Of a stretch of 64,000 nt of DNA, positions 54,501 through 63,068 are shown piece by piece. The notes beneath the pieces were generated by a model that saw only the letters and a list, made by a program, of their open reading frames with translations, searched no databases and was not told the DNA's origin. This stretch comes from Mesorhizobium sp. J428 (GTDB lineage: Bacteria; Pseudomonadota; Alphaproteobacteria; Rhizobiales; Rhizobiaceae). Numbering within the stretch: position 1 is the first letter of the stretch; each line of letters opens with the position of its first letter. The DNA lies in NCBI RefSeq assembly GCF_024699925.1, contig NZ_JAJOMX010000001.1, positions 4,688,001 to 4,752,000 of the forward strand, read 5' to 3'. Made by a program: the position numbers and the translations under genes.

Positions 54501-54612
54501 CATCGAAAGCGCGAAAGTCCACTGGTCCACGGGCGAGACGACGGTGCTCGACGGCGGTCTCCACACCGGCGCGCTCTATCGCATCGCCCGCGAGGGGACG
54601 GCGACGCGCTGA
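51532..54612 (+). CDS. Permease-FG-GAP/VCBS-UnbV (ASPIC) fusion protein
   Basis: A 1026-residue membrane protein. Residues about 1-370 contain about eight to ten helices resembling the DUF318/ArsP-like permease family, with GMGVGAPLGVCVNCAAPIAK ALYSGG (Cys about 127 and 130). After an AQAAEPEEV linker comes a soluble beta-propeller with six calcium-type DxDxDG loops at about 457 (DWDNDGWQD), 507, 558, 620, 846 and 905. Between loops four and five is an insert with six cysteines (about 705-786). The last ~90 residues are a UnbV/ASPIC-like domain (SAKVHWSTGETTVLDG). The ATG at 51532 follows GGGGGG. It diverges from the six-gene operon. A transporter coupled to a Ca-stabilised extracytoplasmic propeller is inferred. 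Confidence 0.85.
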   Translation: MGSFVIRPYEKRFVLSLILVALLAIQFWTQSRYPSLNEKAMMSGAIQLEDPLSFEAKYPLKPEYTTMQRIGYSTLNWIETNRKGMTFGILFGAAFLTLMGYVRQHSFKGRFANSLLGMGVGAPLGVCVNCAAPIAKALYSGGARAEATLSAMIASPTLNVVVLTMIFSLMPFYVGVLKVALSIFVILVAVPVICRFLPENQLKVSSAPEKFLRMPKPAQAGTTENLFQSIWRFAWDFAKSLWFIVSRTLPLMLLAGFLGAVVATLVPPETFSGLSFGFVTVFLAALLGTFLPVPIGFDVVVSGALLGGGMDVGLVMTLLFTLGIFSVYSFFIVAGAISLRAASLLAGTIVAIGTLAGIGVHYYHHYLQSRALEILTSFEIRLVSSAQAAEPEEVRSLADGANTITVSRRAFEPRSAPSEKRFAKTEAWKLGIDQPVEFSFGDMWPPFWEGRGITAGDWDNDGWQDIAIASTLAGVHFYRNAGGTFEKAAFDIGEIAKMPVFNVAFVDMDNDGWLDLFFTTFRQGNYVLRNTGGSFAAANLSQVANRDDAVLTLAASFGDVDRDGYLDVALGNWAAGWYRRIPGTEATNRVVFNKGGVLDGSAFSELAGPPGETLSILLTDLNLDGKLDLLEGNDFEMPDIFSLGDGTGAFRPIRRQDNVIPMTTQTTMAFKTADLANTGRQDIYVGQIAGRSSGIATKLRTQPLELYCAGIGRESDKAICRKNMAIKEWYKSGHSFDPSNASRCAQLDEPDRSECRAMLVKDLAIQSKDPSICDLIAMAQVRARQLCEIHFRPIRQPVQAEFDEAIPQIQRRNVLLSPKADGTYEEHAVPAGVEIGGWTWDVKVEDVDNDGWKDIYVLNGTWIPNEISPSKILFVNDGTGKFKEETVAAGMEDYLITAAAVAIDLDNDGDQDFITVPVNGPPMAYINGSAEGNSIAFEFRDSVGNRYGIGNRIEIGTADGLTQMRELQSGGGFMSFDAPVLHFGAGEARRIESAKVHWSTGETTVLDGGLHTGALYRIAREGTATR

Positions 54613-54715
54613 GACCTCCTGGCGGTGAAACAGTTTGCGATGCCGGCATGGATCGTCTGGCCGTGAGCGGATATAGCCGGTGTGGTGAGCCGCAACCCGG
54701 CTCGAGAGGAACCGA

Positions 54716-56250
54716 ATGAAGTCCATCCGAAGCGCCGTCGGCGTCGCATTGCTCGTCCTGACCGCCGTCGCGCTGCCGTTCCCGGTGCTGGCGCAGCAGG
54801 CTGCCGTGTCTCAGGCTGCGCCGACTATGGCGGACTCGGAAGCCGCTTACGCGGCTGGCGACTACGACAAGGCGATCCAGATCGTGCGCGTGCTCGCGGA
54901 AGCCGGCGATGCGCTTGCCCAGTATCGGCTGGGCTACATGACCGCGCTTGGGCAGGGCACCGAAAAGGACCTGAACGCGGCGGCCGGCTGGTTCCGCAAG
55001 GCGGCCGATCAGGGCGAGCCGGCCGCGCTGCTGCAACTCGGTGTCTTCCATATTCAGGGATCGGGCGTCGAGCGAAGCGAGACCGAGGCGGCGCGCCTGT
55101 TCAAACTCGCCGCGGAGAAGGGGAACACCTTGGCGCAGCTCTATGTCGGCCAGATGTATCTCGTCGGCGCGGGCATCGAGAAGAACGAGGTCGCAGGGCT
55201 GACATGGATCATGTCGGCCGCCCGTGCGGGCAATGCGGAGGCCCAGTTCAAGCTCGGCACGATCTACGCCACTGGCGAGGGCGCCACGAAGGACGCGAAG
55301 GAAGCGCGCAAATGGTTCGAGCTCGCCGCCGAGAGCGGGCTCGCCAGCGCCCAGTACACGCTGGCGGGCAATCTGATGGCGGGCACCGGCATCGAGAAGG
55401 ACAAGGCGAAGGCGCGCGAATGGTATCGCAAGGCCGCCGAACAGGGCATGCCGGCAGCGCAGCGCGACCTCGGCGCGATCTATCTCGCCGGCATCGACGG
55501 CAAGCCCGACTACGCGCTTGCCTATGAATGGACCAGGAAGGCCGCGGATGCCGGCGACGCGGGCGCGCTGAGCAATCTCGGCTACATGTATTATTCCGGC
55601 AAGGGCGTTCCGCAGGACGACCAGCGCGCGGCGGAGGCCTACGGCAAGGCGGCCGAAAAGGGGCTGGCTCGATCCGCCACGGCACTCGGCGCGCTCTACG
55701 AGGCGGGCAGAGGCGTGGAGAAGAGCGATGAGAAGGCGGCGGAGTGGTACGCAAGGGTGCGCTCGGCGGGGACCGCAACGCGCTCGCCAGGCTCGTCGCG
55801 CTGATCGTCGGCGAACGGGCCAGACTCCAGGAGGCAGACGCCGCGCTGTGGGTCGCGCTCGCGGCAAAGGGCGGCGACGCGGCGGCGCGCTCATGGCTGG
55901 AAGCCAAGGCCGGCGGCTCGGCCGCGGCAAAATCGAGGCTGGCGGAACTCGTCGACTCGGAGACCAAGGACGCCGCCGGCGATGCGCGGGCGGTCGCGCT
56001 CTATCTCGAGGCGGCCGGAGCTGGAGACGGTCTGGCGCAACTGGCGCTCGCCAGGAAGTATGCGGCCGGCGAAGGGGTGGACCAGGATTATGTCGCCGCG
56101 CACCAGTGGGCCAACATCGCCGCGACCGACGGCAACGAGGATGCCGTCAAGCTGCGCGATAATCTGTCGAAGCTGATGACGCGCGAGCAGATCGCGGACG
56201 CGCAGAAAAAGGCACGGGAATGGACCGCCAAGGCGCGCGACGGCGGCTGA
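54716..56250 (+). CDS. Secreted Sel1-repeat protein, frameshifted near 55752
   Basis: A Sel1/TPR-like repeat protein of about 511 residues after repair. A signal peptide (MKSIRSAVGVALLVLTAVAL ... VLAQQ) is followed by about ten 36-residue repeats with A-xx-LGxxYxxGxGVxxD and WYRKAAEQGxxxAQ patterns. At EKAAEWYA one base is missing (TACGC-AAG), after which KGALGGDRNALARLVALIVG continues and the C-terminal repeats follow. Such repeats mediate protein-protein contacts in the periplasm. It is the first of two tandem Sel1 genes, about 100 bases after the permease-VCBS gene, and overlaps the second. Confidence 0.8.
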
Positions 56251-57497
56251 GGCGGGCAGGGCCGTTCGCGGCGGCCGTGCTCCTGCTTGCCTTGGTCACA
56301 GCATTTCCCGCCCGCGCGGAAACGGTCGAGCGCGCGGCGGCCCTCCTCGACGCCGGCGAGGTGATGGCGGCGATACGGATCATCGAGCCGCTCGCGAAAG
56401 CGGGCGATGCCTCCGCCGAATATCTGCTCGGCAGGACCCATCTCGACGGGATCGGCGTGCCGCAGGATTTTACCACGGCGGCCCGGTGGATCGCGAGAGC
56501 CGCCGAGAAGGACGACGCCCGCGCCCAGAACCTGCTCGGCCGCCTCCATGCGCAGGGCCTGGGGGTGGAACGGGATACTGCGGCCGCCGCGCGCTGGATG
56601 AGGCGCGCGGCGGAAAAGGGCGATCCAGTCCACCAATACGATCTCGGCATCCTTCTCGACGATGCGGGCATGGGCGCGCAGGACAGGCAGGAGGCCGTAC
56701 GCTGGTTCGAAGCCGCGGCTGCGCAAGGTCATGCGCCCGCGAAGACCAGCCTCGGCCTCGCCTATCAGCAGGGCGCAGGCGTCCCGAAGGACTTGGCCCA
56801 GGCGGCACGGCTCTTCGGCGAAGCGGCCGATGCTGGCGATGCGCGCGCCCGCAACAATCTCGGCCTGATGCTTGCCCGTGGCGAGGGCGTGCCGCAGGAT
56901 TATGAGGAGGCCGTCGAACTCTTCCGCAAGGCGGCTGCGCAGGGCCAGTCCCAGGCGATGTACAATCTTGGCGTCATGTACGAAAACGGTTTCGGCATCG
57001 ACCGCGACGAGGCGAAAGCCAGGGAGCTTTACGCGCAGGCCGGACGCACCGGTGGCGACAGCGCCACCGACGCCGTATCGGAGAGCGGATTGCTTTATGA
57101 CGCGCGGCTCCAGCCGCTCGACATGACGAAAGCACGCGCCGAAGATTTCGCCGCGGCGGCCGGAAGCGGCGACCCGATCGCGATGTTCCTGGTGGGCTAT
57201 GTCGAGGCAATGGACGAGACACAGGGGGGCGGCGCGGGTCGGGCAGCTGGATGGTTCGAAAAGGCCGCCGGACTGGGTCTGCCGGCGGCGATGGCCAATC
57301 TCGGCCTTCTCCACATCCGCGGCCGCGGCGTGCCGCAGGATTACGTGGTCGGATATATGTGGCTCAACCTCGCCGCCGCCGCCGGGCTTGCCGAGGCAGC
57401 CATGCTGCGCGACCGCGTCGGCGCCACCATGACACCGGCACAGCTCGCCGAAGCGCGCGAACTCGTCGAGAGCAGATGGCAGGCGATCCGCAAGTAG
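56220..57497 (+). CDS. Secreted Sel1-repeat protein
   Basis: A 425-residue protein. An Arg-rich signal peptide (FAAAVLLLALVTAFPARAET) precedes roughly nine Sel1 repeats (AEYLLGRTHLDGIGVPQDFT TAARW, LGLMLARGEGVPQDYEEAVE LF, MYNLGVMYENGFGIDRDEAK AREL), ending in GYMWLNLAAAAGLAEAAMLR D. The ATG lies inside the end of the preceding gene in another frame (31-base overlap), so it is likely translated by coupling. It is a diverged paralogue of its neighbour. Function unknown. Confidence 0.88.
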   Translation: MDRQGARRRLRRAGPFAAAVLLLALVTAFPARAETVERAAALLDAGEVMAAIRIIEPLAKAGDASAEYLLGRTHLDGIGVPQDFTTAARWIARAAEKDDARAQNLLGRLHAQGLGVERDTAAAARWMRRAAEKGDPVHQYDLGILLDDAGMGAQDRQEAVRWFEAAAAQGHAPAKTSLGLAYQQGAGVPKDLAQAARLFGEAADAGDARARNNLGLMLARGEGVPQDYEEAVELFRKAAAQGQSQAMYNLGVMYENGFGIDRDEAKARELYAQAGRTGGDSATDAVSESGLLYDARLQPLDMTKARAEDFAAAAGSGDPIAMFLVGYVEAMDETQGGGAGRAAGWFEKAAGLGLPAAMANLGLLHIRGRGVPQDYVVGYMWLNLAAAAGLAEAAMLRDRVGATMTPAQLAEARELVESRWQAIRK

Positions 57498-57509
57498 CGG
57501 TCGCGGACC

Positions 57510-57776
57510 TCAGTTCACCTTGCAGCCCAGACGCTTTTCCTGCCGCCGGATCTGGTCGATCCGCCGCTGCTCGGCCTTCGTGAAGCTCGGATCGTTGGTG
57601 TAGCAGTCGCTGTTGTCGAACACCCGTTTGCCGAGCGCCGTCCTGAAGCAATAGCCGTTGTCGTCATAGATCGCGTTGCGCTCGTACCAGAGATCGTAGC
57701 AGCTGTCCGCGAAGGCGCTCTGCGCGGTGAAGACAAGCAGCGATGTTGCCAGCAGATGAAGTGAAAGTCTGCGCAT
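57510..57776 (-). CDS. Small secreted YARHG-domain protein
   Basis: An 88-residue protein: signal peptide MRRLSLHLLATSLLVFTAQS AFA, then the YARHG pattern SCYDLWYERNAIYDDNGYCF RTALGKRVFDNSDC, ending in a Lys/Arg-rich helix and a final Cys. Four cysteines are present. The YARHG domain is thought to be extracellular and of unknown function. It converges with the Sel1 gene. Confidence 0.82.
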   Translation of the reverse strand: MRRLSLHLLATSLLVFTAQSAFADSCYDLWYERNAIYDDNGYCFRTALGKRVFDNSDCYTNDPSFTKAEQRRIDQIRRQEKRLGCKVN

Positions 57777-57878
57777 GGATGAATCCCCAAGCCGAAATCG
57801 ATGGCGCCCCGGGGGCAACATCTGCGCCGTCCGGGCGGTCCTCGTCAATCGTGATCGGAGGCCGTGCTCCTCACCGGT

Positions 57879-59407
57879 TCACTGCGTCAGCGACAGCTGG
57901 GCGATGGCGTTGCCGATCTTCTGGAATGCGACCTTGAGCTGGCTGACATTGCTGGTCGGGTAGTAGTTCGACGGGCTCGACGCGCAGGCGGAGTAGAGCG
58001 TTCGGTTGGCGGCGGTGTCGGCGCCCAGAAGCACGGTGAAGATTTGCACGTCCTGGTTCTTCAGCGCGGTGCACATCGACGAGGTCCAGGTGTTGACGTT
58101 TGTTAGCGCCGTCGAGCGGTTGGTGGTGCCGAAGCGGCCGGAATCGAGGAAGCTGTAGGCACCGTAGTCCGACGTGTTGAAGCTCTGGCTGCTTGCCCCG
58201 AACACCGTGTTCTCGCCATCGGTGAACACCACGACGACCTTCGACACGCTTTCCTGCTTGAACGGTTTCCCCTGCGTGTAGGGCTCGCTGGGAGAGAGCA
58301 CGCGCATGCCCCAGGCCAAACCCTCCGAGACGTTCGTATGCCGCCGCCTTCCCAGTAGGTCATTGCGCTGATGGAAGCCTTGAGCTTGGTGAAATCGTCG
58401 GTCAACGGGGTGATCGGCGTAGCGCAGGCATAGTTGGGGCCGGTGCTGCGCGGCGGCTTGTCCTCGATATAGCGTGCGGTCGCAGCCGAGAGGTAGCGCG
58501 CCACGTCCTTCACCTTCGACTTGTCGGACGAGGTGAAGCTGTCCGCGAGGTAGGAGTTGTTCCAGGCGCTCGAAGAGTTCGGCGACTTGGCGGCGGCACC
58601 CGGATTGTCCGGCGCGAAGGACGGCACGAAGAGCGTCGCTGGCGTTTTGGGGTCGGGTGCGGTGTCGTCGAGATTGTAGGGCGCCGGCCTCGCCTCGACG
58701 CAGCCCTTCCAGTCCACCTTCAGGTGCTTGAACAGGTCGAGATGGTTGTAGTTCTTGTTGCCGTTCTTGTCGAAATTGGCGCCGTTGTAGGGAGCCTTGC
58801 CATTCACGTCGATCCAGCTCTCGCTGTATCCTTCGCCTTTCACGTTGACCTGCGCGACGAAGGGGACGAGGGCAGCCCGCACCTTGCGATTCGAGGAGCT
58901 CGCATTCTCCAGGATATTGACGAGATCGGTGGCGGCGGAGCGCAGGGCGGCCATGTTCGTGGCGCCCATCGAGCCGGTGTTGTCGAGGACCAGCGCCACT
59001 TCGAGCTCGTTGGTCGACTCATATGCGGAGGCGTTGACGGACAGGCGCTGGACGGGGCCGCGCAGCAGCATGAGCTTGACATCGGCCGTCAGCGTCGCAT
59101 CCGTGCGGATGTAATTGAGGCCCTTGTCGACGCTCAGATCTCCGTCGGCGTTCTCGATGCTGTTCATATTGGCGAGGTTGGCCGCGAGGAAGGCCTGAAA
59201 CAGGTCGTCCCGTGCTTCGCTCGTATCGTCCAGCCGGGATGCGGCGAGCACGGCTGCGTCAAGCGCCGACTGCATGTGCGAGCGCGCGCTGGCCAGCGTG
59301 GTGATGTCGATGGCGAGCCCGATGGCGCCAAGGAACACCGGCGCGGCAAGCGCGAACATCATGCCGAAATTGCCACGCTCGGATGCGAGAAAGCGATAGA
59401 AGATCAT
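57879..59407 (-). CDS. TadG-like pilus-assembly / von Willebrand factor A protein, frameshifted near 58338
   Basis: A membrane-anchored protein of about 509 residues after repair. It starts with a TadE/TadG-type N-terminus (FLASERGNFGMMFALAAPVF LGAIGLAIDITTLASARSHM QSALDAAVLAA), followed by a VWA domain with the MIDAS-type LVLDNTGSMGATNM. The frame shifts after TYWEGGG; the continuation LAWGMRVLSPSEPYTQG, VVVFTDGENTVFG and the TadG-like end FQKIGNAIAQLSLTQ lie in the next frame. A net loss of one base, or gain of two, explains it. No other tad/flp genes are near. It may take part in surface structures or act alone. Confidence 0.85.
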
Positions 59408-59542
59408 GAGTGCCCCAACCCATTGGTCGGGCGAAAATCGCAGAGAAACCTCAATAACGGGTTCACGGCCGCGCACTGCGCTCGACTCGCCCGCGTAGCG
59501 TGCCAAAAATGCTGCTGCGCCTTCAAACGACGATAGGGGGAG

Positions 59543-59618
<76 letters not shown>

Positions 59619-59628
59619 CTGACGCGCG

Positions 59629-59657
59629 GATTTAGGCGGTCGGCCTTTCAGGTGCAA
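59629..59657 (-). promoter_or_regulatory. Promoter of tRNA-Val
   Basis: On the minus strand TTGCAC (59657-59652) and TAAATC (59634-59629) are spaced by 17 bases and end 10 bases before the tRNA-Val 5' end. Assignment is by consensus and position. Confidence 0.45.
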
Positions 59658-59749
59658 GGAAAAAGCAGCCGGATGACGGCGCAATCGCCCTTTTCCGCGG
59701 CCTTTCGCACGGGCATGCGAAAGAGCCGGCAAAACCGGCGCAGGGCAGC

Positions 59750-59777
59750 TTGACAGCCCGGAACGAACCCCTTAATT
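59750..59777 (+). promoter_or_regulatory. Promoter of tRNA-Asp
   Basis: TTGACA (59750-59755) and TTAATT (59772-59777) are spaced by 16 bases and lie about 40 bases before the tRNA-Asp gene. The consensus -35 makes this a fairly good candidate. Confidence 0.55.
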
Positions 59778-59818
59778 CCGCGCCATCGACACGGGGCCCA
59801 CGGCTCCATGTCGCAAGC

Positions 59819-59895
59819 GCGGGTGTAGCTCAGTCGGTTAGAGTGCCGGCCTGTCACGCCGGAGGTCGCGGGTTCGAGCCCCGTCACTCGCGCCA
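59819..59895 (+). tRNA. tRNA-Asp (anticodon GTC)
   Basis: A complete cloverleaf: acceptor GCGGGTG with CACTCGC, D-arm AGCTCAGTCGGTTAGAGT, anticodon arm CCGGC-CTGTCAC-GCCGG with GTC, T-arm GCGGGTTCGAGCCCCGT and encoded CCA, followed by a TTTTTTCTTT tract that could help termination. Confidence 0.97.
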
Positions 59896-60242
59896 TTTTT
59901 TCTTTACGTGATTCCAATTCCCGACAGGGTGGCGAGACACCTCTAGGTATCTGTTCGCACCTGCGAAATGCGGGGTTGTGTCCGGGTAGTCGTCTCCGTC
60001 GACGGAAGCGCCAGCACGATCACGAGACAGTGACAAAATCGCGCACAATCCGTTGAAGCCGAAAGCGGGAATCCGGCCGATTGAGGCCAATGTTTGGCTT
60101 GCACCGCATCCGCCGCTGGGATAACCCTCGCCGCATTGCAGCAAGCGTTGGAGCTGGTCGCGCGGGCGGCCAATCTGTCGCGTACGAACGACCTGAAACC
60201 ATGCTAGGGTCGACCGTATCAGAAAGACCCACAAGGCACGTC
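59896..60242. other. Intergenic leader region before nuoA
   Basis: About 350 bases with no convincing gene on either strand. It must contain the promoter of the nuo operon, but I could not single out a -35/-10 pair with confidence. Short frames here have no recognisable product. Confidence 0.5.
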
Positions 60243-60608
60243 ATGGATGCACTCCTGAGTTCCTATCTGCCGATCGTCATCTTCATGGGCGTCGCGCTCC
60301 TGATCGGCGTCGCGCTGATCGTTGCGCCGTTCCTGGTGGCCTACCGCAACCCGGACCCCGAGAAGCTCTCGGCGTATGAGTGCGGCTTCAACGCTTTCGA
60401 CGACGCGCGCATGAAGTTCGACGTGCGCTTCTATCTGGTGTCGATCCTGTTCATCATCTTCGACCTCGAAGTGGCGTTCCTGTTCCCCTGGGCCGTGTCG
60501 TTCGGCGAGATCGGCATGCTCGGCTTCTGGTCGATGATGGTCTTCCTGGGCGTGCTGACGATCGGCTTCATCTATGAATGGAAGAAGGGAGCGCTCGAAT
60601 GGGATTGA
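60243..60608 (+). CDS. nuoA: NADH-quinone oxidoreductase subunit A
   Basis: The small membrane subunit of complex I, 121 residues with three helices ([23 protein letters not shown], the conserved loop [63 protein letters not shown]). All family motifs are present. The ATG at 60243 is used rather than the long upstream frame. Its stop overlaps the nuoB start by 10 bases. Confidence 0.96.
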   Translation: MDALLSSYLPIVIFMGVALLIGVALIVAPFLVAYRNPDPEKLSAYECGFNAFDDARMKFDVRFYLVSILFIIFDLEVAFLFPWAVSFGEIGMLGFWSMMVFLGVLTIGFIYEWKKGALEWD

Positions 60609-61180
60609 ACGATTCGACCGGAACGCTCGTCGCGCCGAAGCCAAAGGGGATCCTTGATCCTGCCACCGGCAAGCCGATCGGGCATGACGACCGCTTCTTC
60701 ACCGAGATCAATGCCGAGCTGGCCGACAAGGGCTTCCTCGTCACGTCGTCCGAGGCGCTGATCACCTGGGCCCGCACCGGCTCGCTGATGTTCATGACCT
60801 TCGGCCTGGCCTGCTGCGCGGTGGAGATGATCCACACCTCCATGCCGCGCTACGACAGTGAGCGCTTCGGCGTGGCGCCGCGCGCTTCCCCGCGCCAGTC
60901 CGACATCATGATCGTGGCCGGCACGCTCACCAACAAGATGGCGCCGGCGCTGCGCAAGGTCTACGACCAGATGCCAGAGCCGCGCTACGTCATCTCGATG
61001 GGCTCCTGCGCCAATGGCGGCGGCTACTATCACTATTCCTATTCCGTGGTGCGCGGCTGCGATCGCGTGGTGCCGGTGGACATCTACATTCCGGGCTGCC
61101 CGCCGACCGCGGAAGCGCTGCTCTACGGCATCCTTCTCCTGCAGAAGAAGATCCGCCGCACGGGCACGATCGAAAGATGA
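60599..61180 (+). CDS. nuoB: NADH-quinone oxidoreductase subunit B
   Basis: The N2 [4Fe-4S] cluster subunit, 193 residues. Cluster ligands are in [59 protein letters not shown]. The N-terminal extension [24 protein letters not shown] is typical of alphaproteobacteria. It lies between nuoA and nuoC. Confidence 0.97.
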   Translation: MGLNDSTGTLVAPKPKGILDPATGKPIGHDDRFFTEINAELADKGFLVTSSEALITWARTGSLMFMTFGLACCAVEMIHTSMPRYDSERFGVAPRASPRQSDIMIVAGTLTNKMAPALRKVYDQMPEPRYVISMGSCANGGGYYHYSYSVVRGCDRVVPVDIYIPGCPPTAEALLYGILLLQKKIRRTGTIER

Positions 61181-61259
61181 GGAACGATGCCGGCCGATTC
61201 CCGGCCGGCGTCGACAACGGCCGGGCACGCGCGGTGTCCGGTGAACTGGAAACGGACAG

Positions 61260-61866
61260 ATGAGCGAAGCGCTGAACGACCTCGCGGCCTATCTGAAGGA
61301 AAAGCTCGGCGACGACATCGAAAAGGCTGTCGTCGCGTACGGCGAGCTGACGGTCACCGTCGCTCCGGACGACATCATCGACGTGCTCAATTTCCTCAAG
61401 CGCGACGTGCAGTGCCAGTTCATCTCGATCATCGATATCTGCGGCGCCGACTATCCTTCGCGACAGCGTCGTTTCGACGTCGTCTACCATCTGCTGTCGC
61501 CGCGTCAGAACCAGCGCATCCGCGTCAAGGTCGAGGCCGACGAGGAGACGCTGGTGCCGTCCGCGACCGCCGTCTACCCCGGCGCCGACTGGGTACGAAC
61601 GCGAGACCTACGATCTCTACGGCGTCCTGTTCACCGGACATCCGGACCTGCGCCGTCTGCTCACCGACTACGGTTTCGAGGGGCACCCGCTGCGCAAGGA
61701 TTTCCCGCTCACCGGCTTCGTCGAGGTTCGCTACGACGACGAGGTGAAGCGCGTCGTCTACGAGCCGGTCGAGCTCAAGCAGGAATTCCGCAATTTCGAT
61801 TTCCTCTCGCCTTGGGAAGGGACGGATTACGTCCTGCCCGGGGACGAGAAGGCGAAGCCGAACTGA
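61260..61866 (+). CDS. nuoC: NADH-quinone oxidoreductase subunit C, frameshifted at 61591-61593
   Basis: The 30-kDa peripheral subunit. The start region [20 protein letters not shown] and [21 protein letters not shown] are normal. At GADW the sequence TGGGTACGAA has one G too many: reading TGG-TAC-GAA restores [41 protein letters not shown], then [20 protein letters not shown]. The repaired protein has about 201 residues, as expected. Since nuoA, nuoB, nuoD and nuoE are intact, this extra G in a homopolymer is most simply a sequencing error. Confidence 0.93.
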
Positions 61867-61876
61867 GGTTGGCAAA

Positions 61877-63067
61877 ATGGCCGAAACCGCCGTCCGCAAC
61901 TTCAACATCAACTTCGGTCCGCAGCATCCGGCCGCGCACGGCGTGCTGCGCCTCGTGCTCGAACTCGATGGCGAGGTGGTCGACCGCGTCGATCCGCATA
62001 TCGGCCTGCTGCACCGCGGCACCGAGAAACTGATCGAGGCGAAGACCTACCTGCAGGCGGTGCCCTATCTCGACCGGCTCGACTATTGCGCGCCGATGAA
62101 CCAGGAACACGCCTTCGCGCTCGCCACCGAGCGTCTGCTCGGCATCGAGGTGCCGAAGCGCGGCCAGATCATCCGCGTTCTCTATTCCGAGATCGGCCGG
62201 ATCATGTCGCACATCCTCAACGTGACGACGCAGGCCATGGACGTCGGCGCGCTGACACCGCCGCTGTGGGGCTTCGTCGAGCGCGAGAAGCTGATGGTGT
62301 TCTACGAGCGCGCCTCCGGCTCGCGCATGCACGCAGCCTATTTCCGGCCGGGCGGCGTGCATCAGGACTTGCCCGAGAAGCTGATCGAGGACATCGGCAA
62401 GTGGATCGATCCGTTCCTCAAGTCGATCGACGATCTCGACGCTCTGCTCACCGAAAACCGCATCTTCAAGCAGCGCAATGTCGACATCGGTGTGGTGTCG
62501 CTGGAAGACGCCTGGGCCTGGGGTTTCTCCGGCGTGATGGTGCGCGGCTCGGGCGCCGCGTGGGACCTGCGCAAGTCGCAGCCCTACGAGTGCTACTCCG
62601 AAATGGAGTTCGACATCCCGATCGGCAAGAACGGCGACTGCTACGACCGCTATCTCATCCGTATGGAGGAGATGCGCCAGTCGGCCAAGATCATGCGCCA
62701 GTGCGTCGACCTGCTGCTCGGCAAGGAGAAGGTCGGGCCGGTGTCGAACACCGACGGCAAGATCGTGCCGCCGAAGCGCCAGGCGATGAAGCGCTCGATG
62801 GAGGCGCTCATCCACCACTTCAAGCTCTATACCGAGGGCTATCGCGTGCCGGCCGGCGAGGTCTACGCCGCCGTCGAGGCGCCGAAGGGCGAGTTCGGCG
62901 TCTATCTCGTCTCCGACGGCACCAACAAGCCGTATCGCTGCAAACTGCGCGCGCCCGGCTTCGCGCATCTGCAGGCGATGGATTTCCTGTGCCGTGGTCA
63001 CCTGCTCGCCGACGTCACGGCGGTGCTGGGTTCGCTCGATATCGTGTTTGGTGAGGTCGATCGCTGA
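61877..63067 (+). CDS. nuoD: NADH-quinone oxidoreductase subunit D
   Basis: The 49-kDa subunit lining the quinone site, 396 residues. Motifs: [64 protein letters not shown], and the C-terminal [37 protein letters not shown] ending in the usual DR. It starts 10 bases after nuoC and is followed by nuoE after one base. Confidence 0.98.
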   Translation: MAETAVRNFNINFGPQHPAAHGVLRLVLELDGEVVDRVDPHIGLLHRGTEKLIEAKTYLQAVPYLDRLDYCAPMNQEHAFALATERLLGIEVPKRGQIIRVLYSEIGRIMSHILNVTTQAMDVGALTPPLWGFVEREKLMVFYERASGSRMHAAYFRPGGVHQDLPEKLIEDIGKWIDPFLKSIDDLDALLTENRIFKQRNVDIGVVSLEDAWAWGFSGVMVRGSGAAWDLRKSQPYECYSEMEFDIPIGKNGDCYDRYLIRMEEMRQSAKIMRQCVDLLLGKEKVGPVSNTDGKIVPPKRQAMKRSMEALIHHFKLYTEGYRVPAGEVYAAVEAPKGEFGVYLVSDGTNKPYRCKLRAPGFAHLQAMDFLCRGHLLADVTAVLGSLDIVFGEVDR

Positions 63068-63068
63068 A

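Noticed and set aside
51439..54726. A minus-strand open frame of about 1095 codons opposite the permease-VCBS gene
   Set aside because: It is Arg/His-rich with no motif and mirrors the codon bias of the real gene; GC-rich genes commonly leave such antisense frames open.
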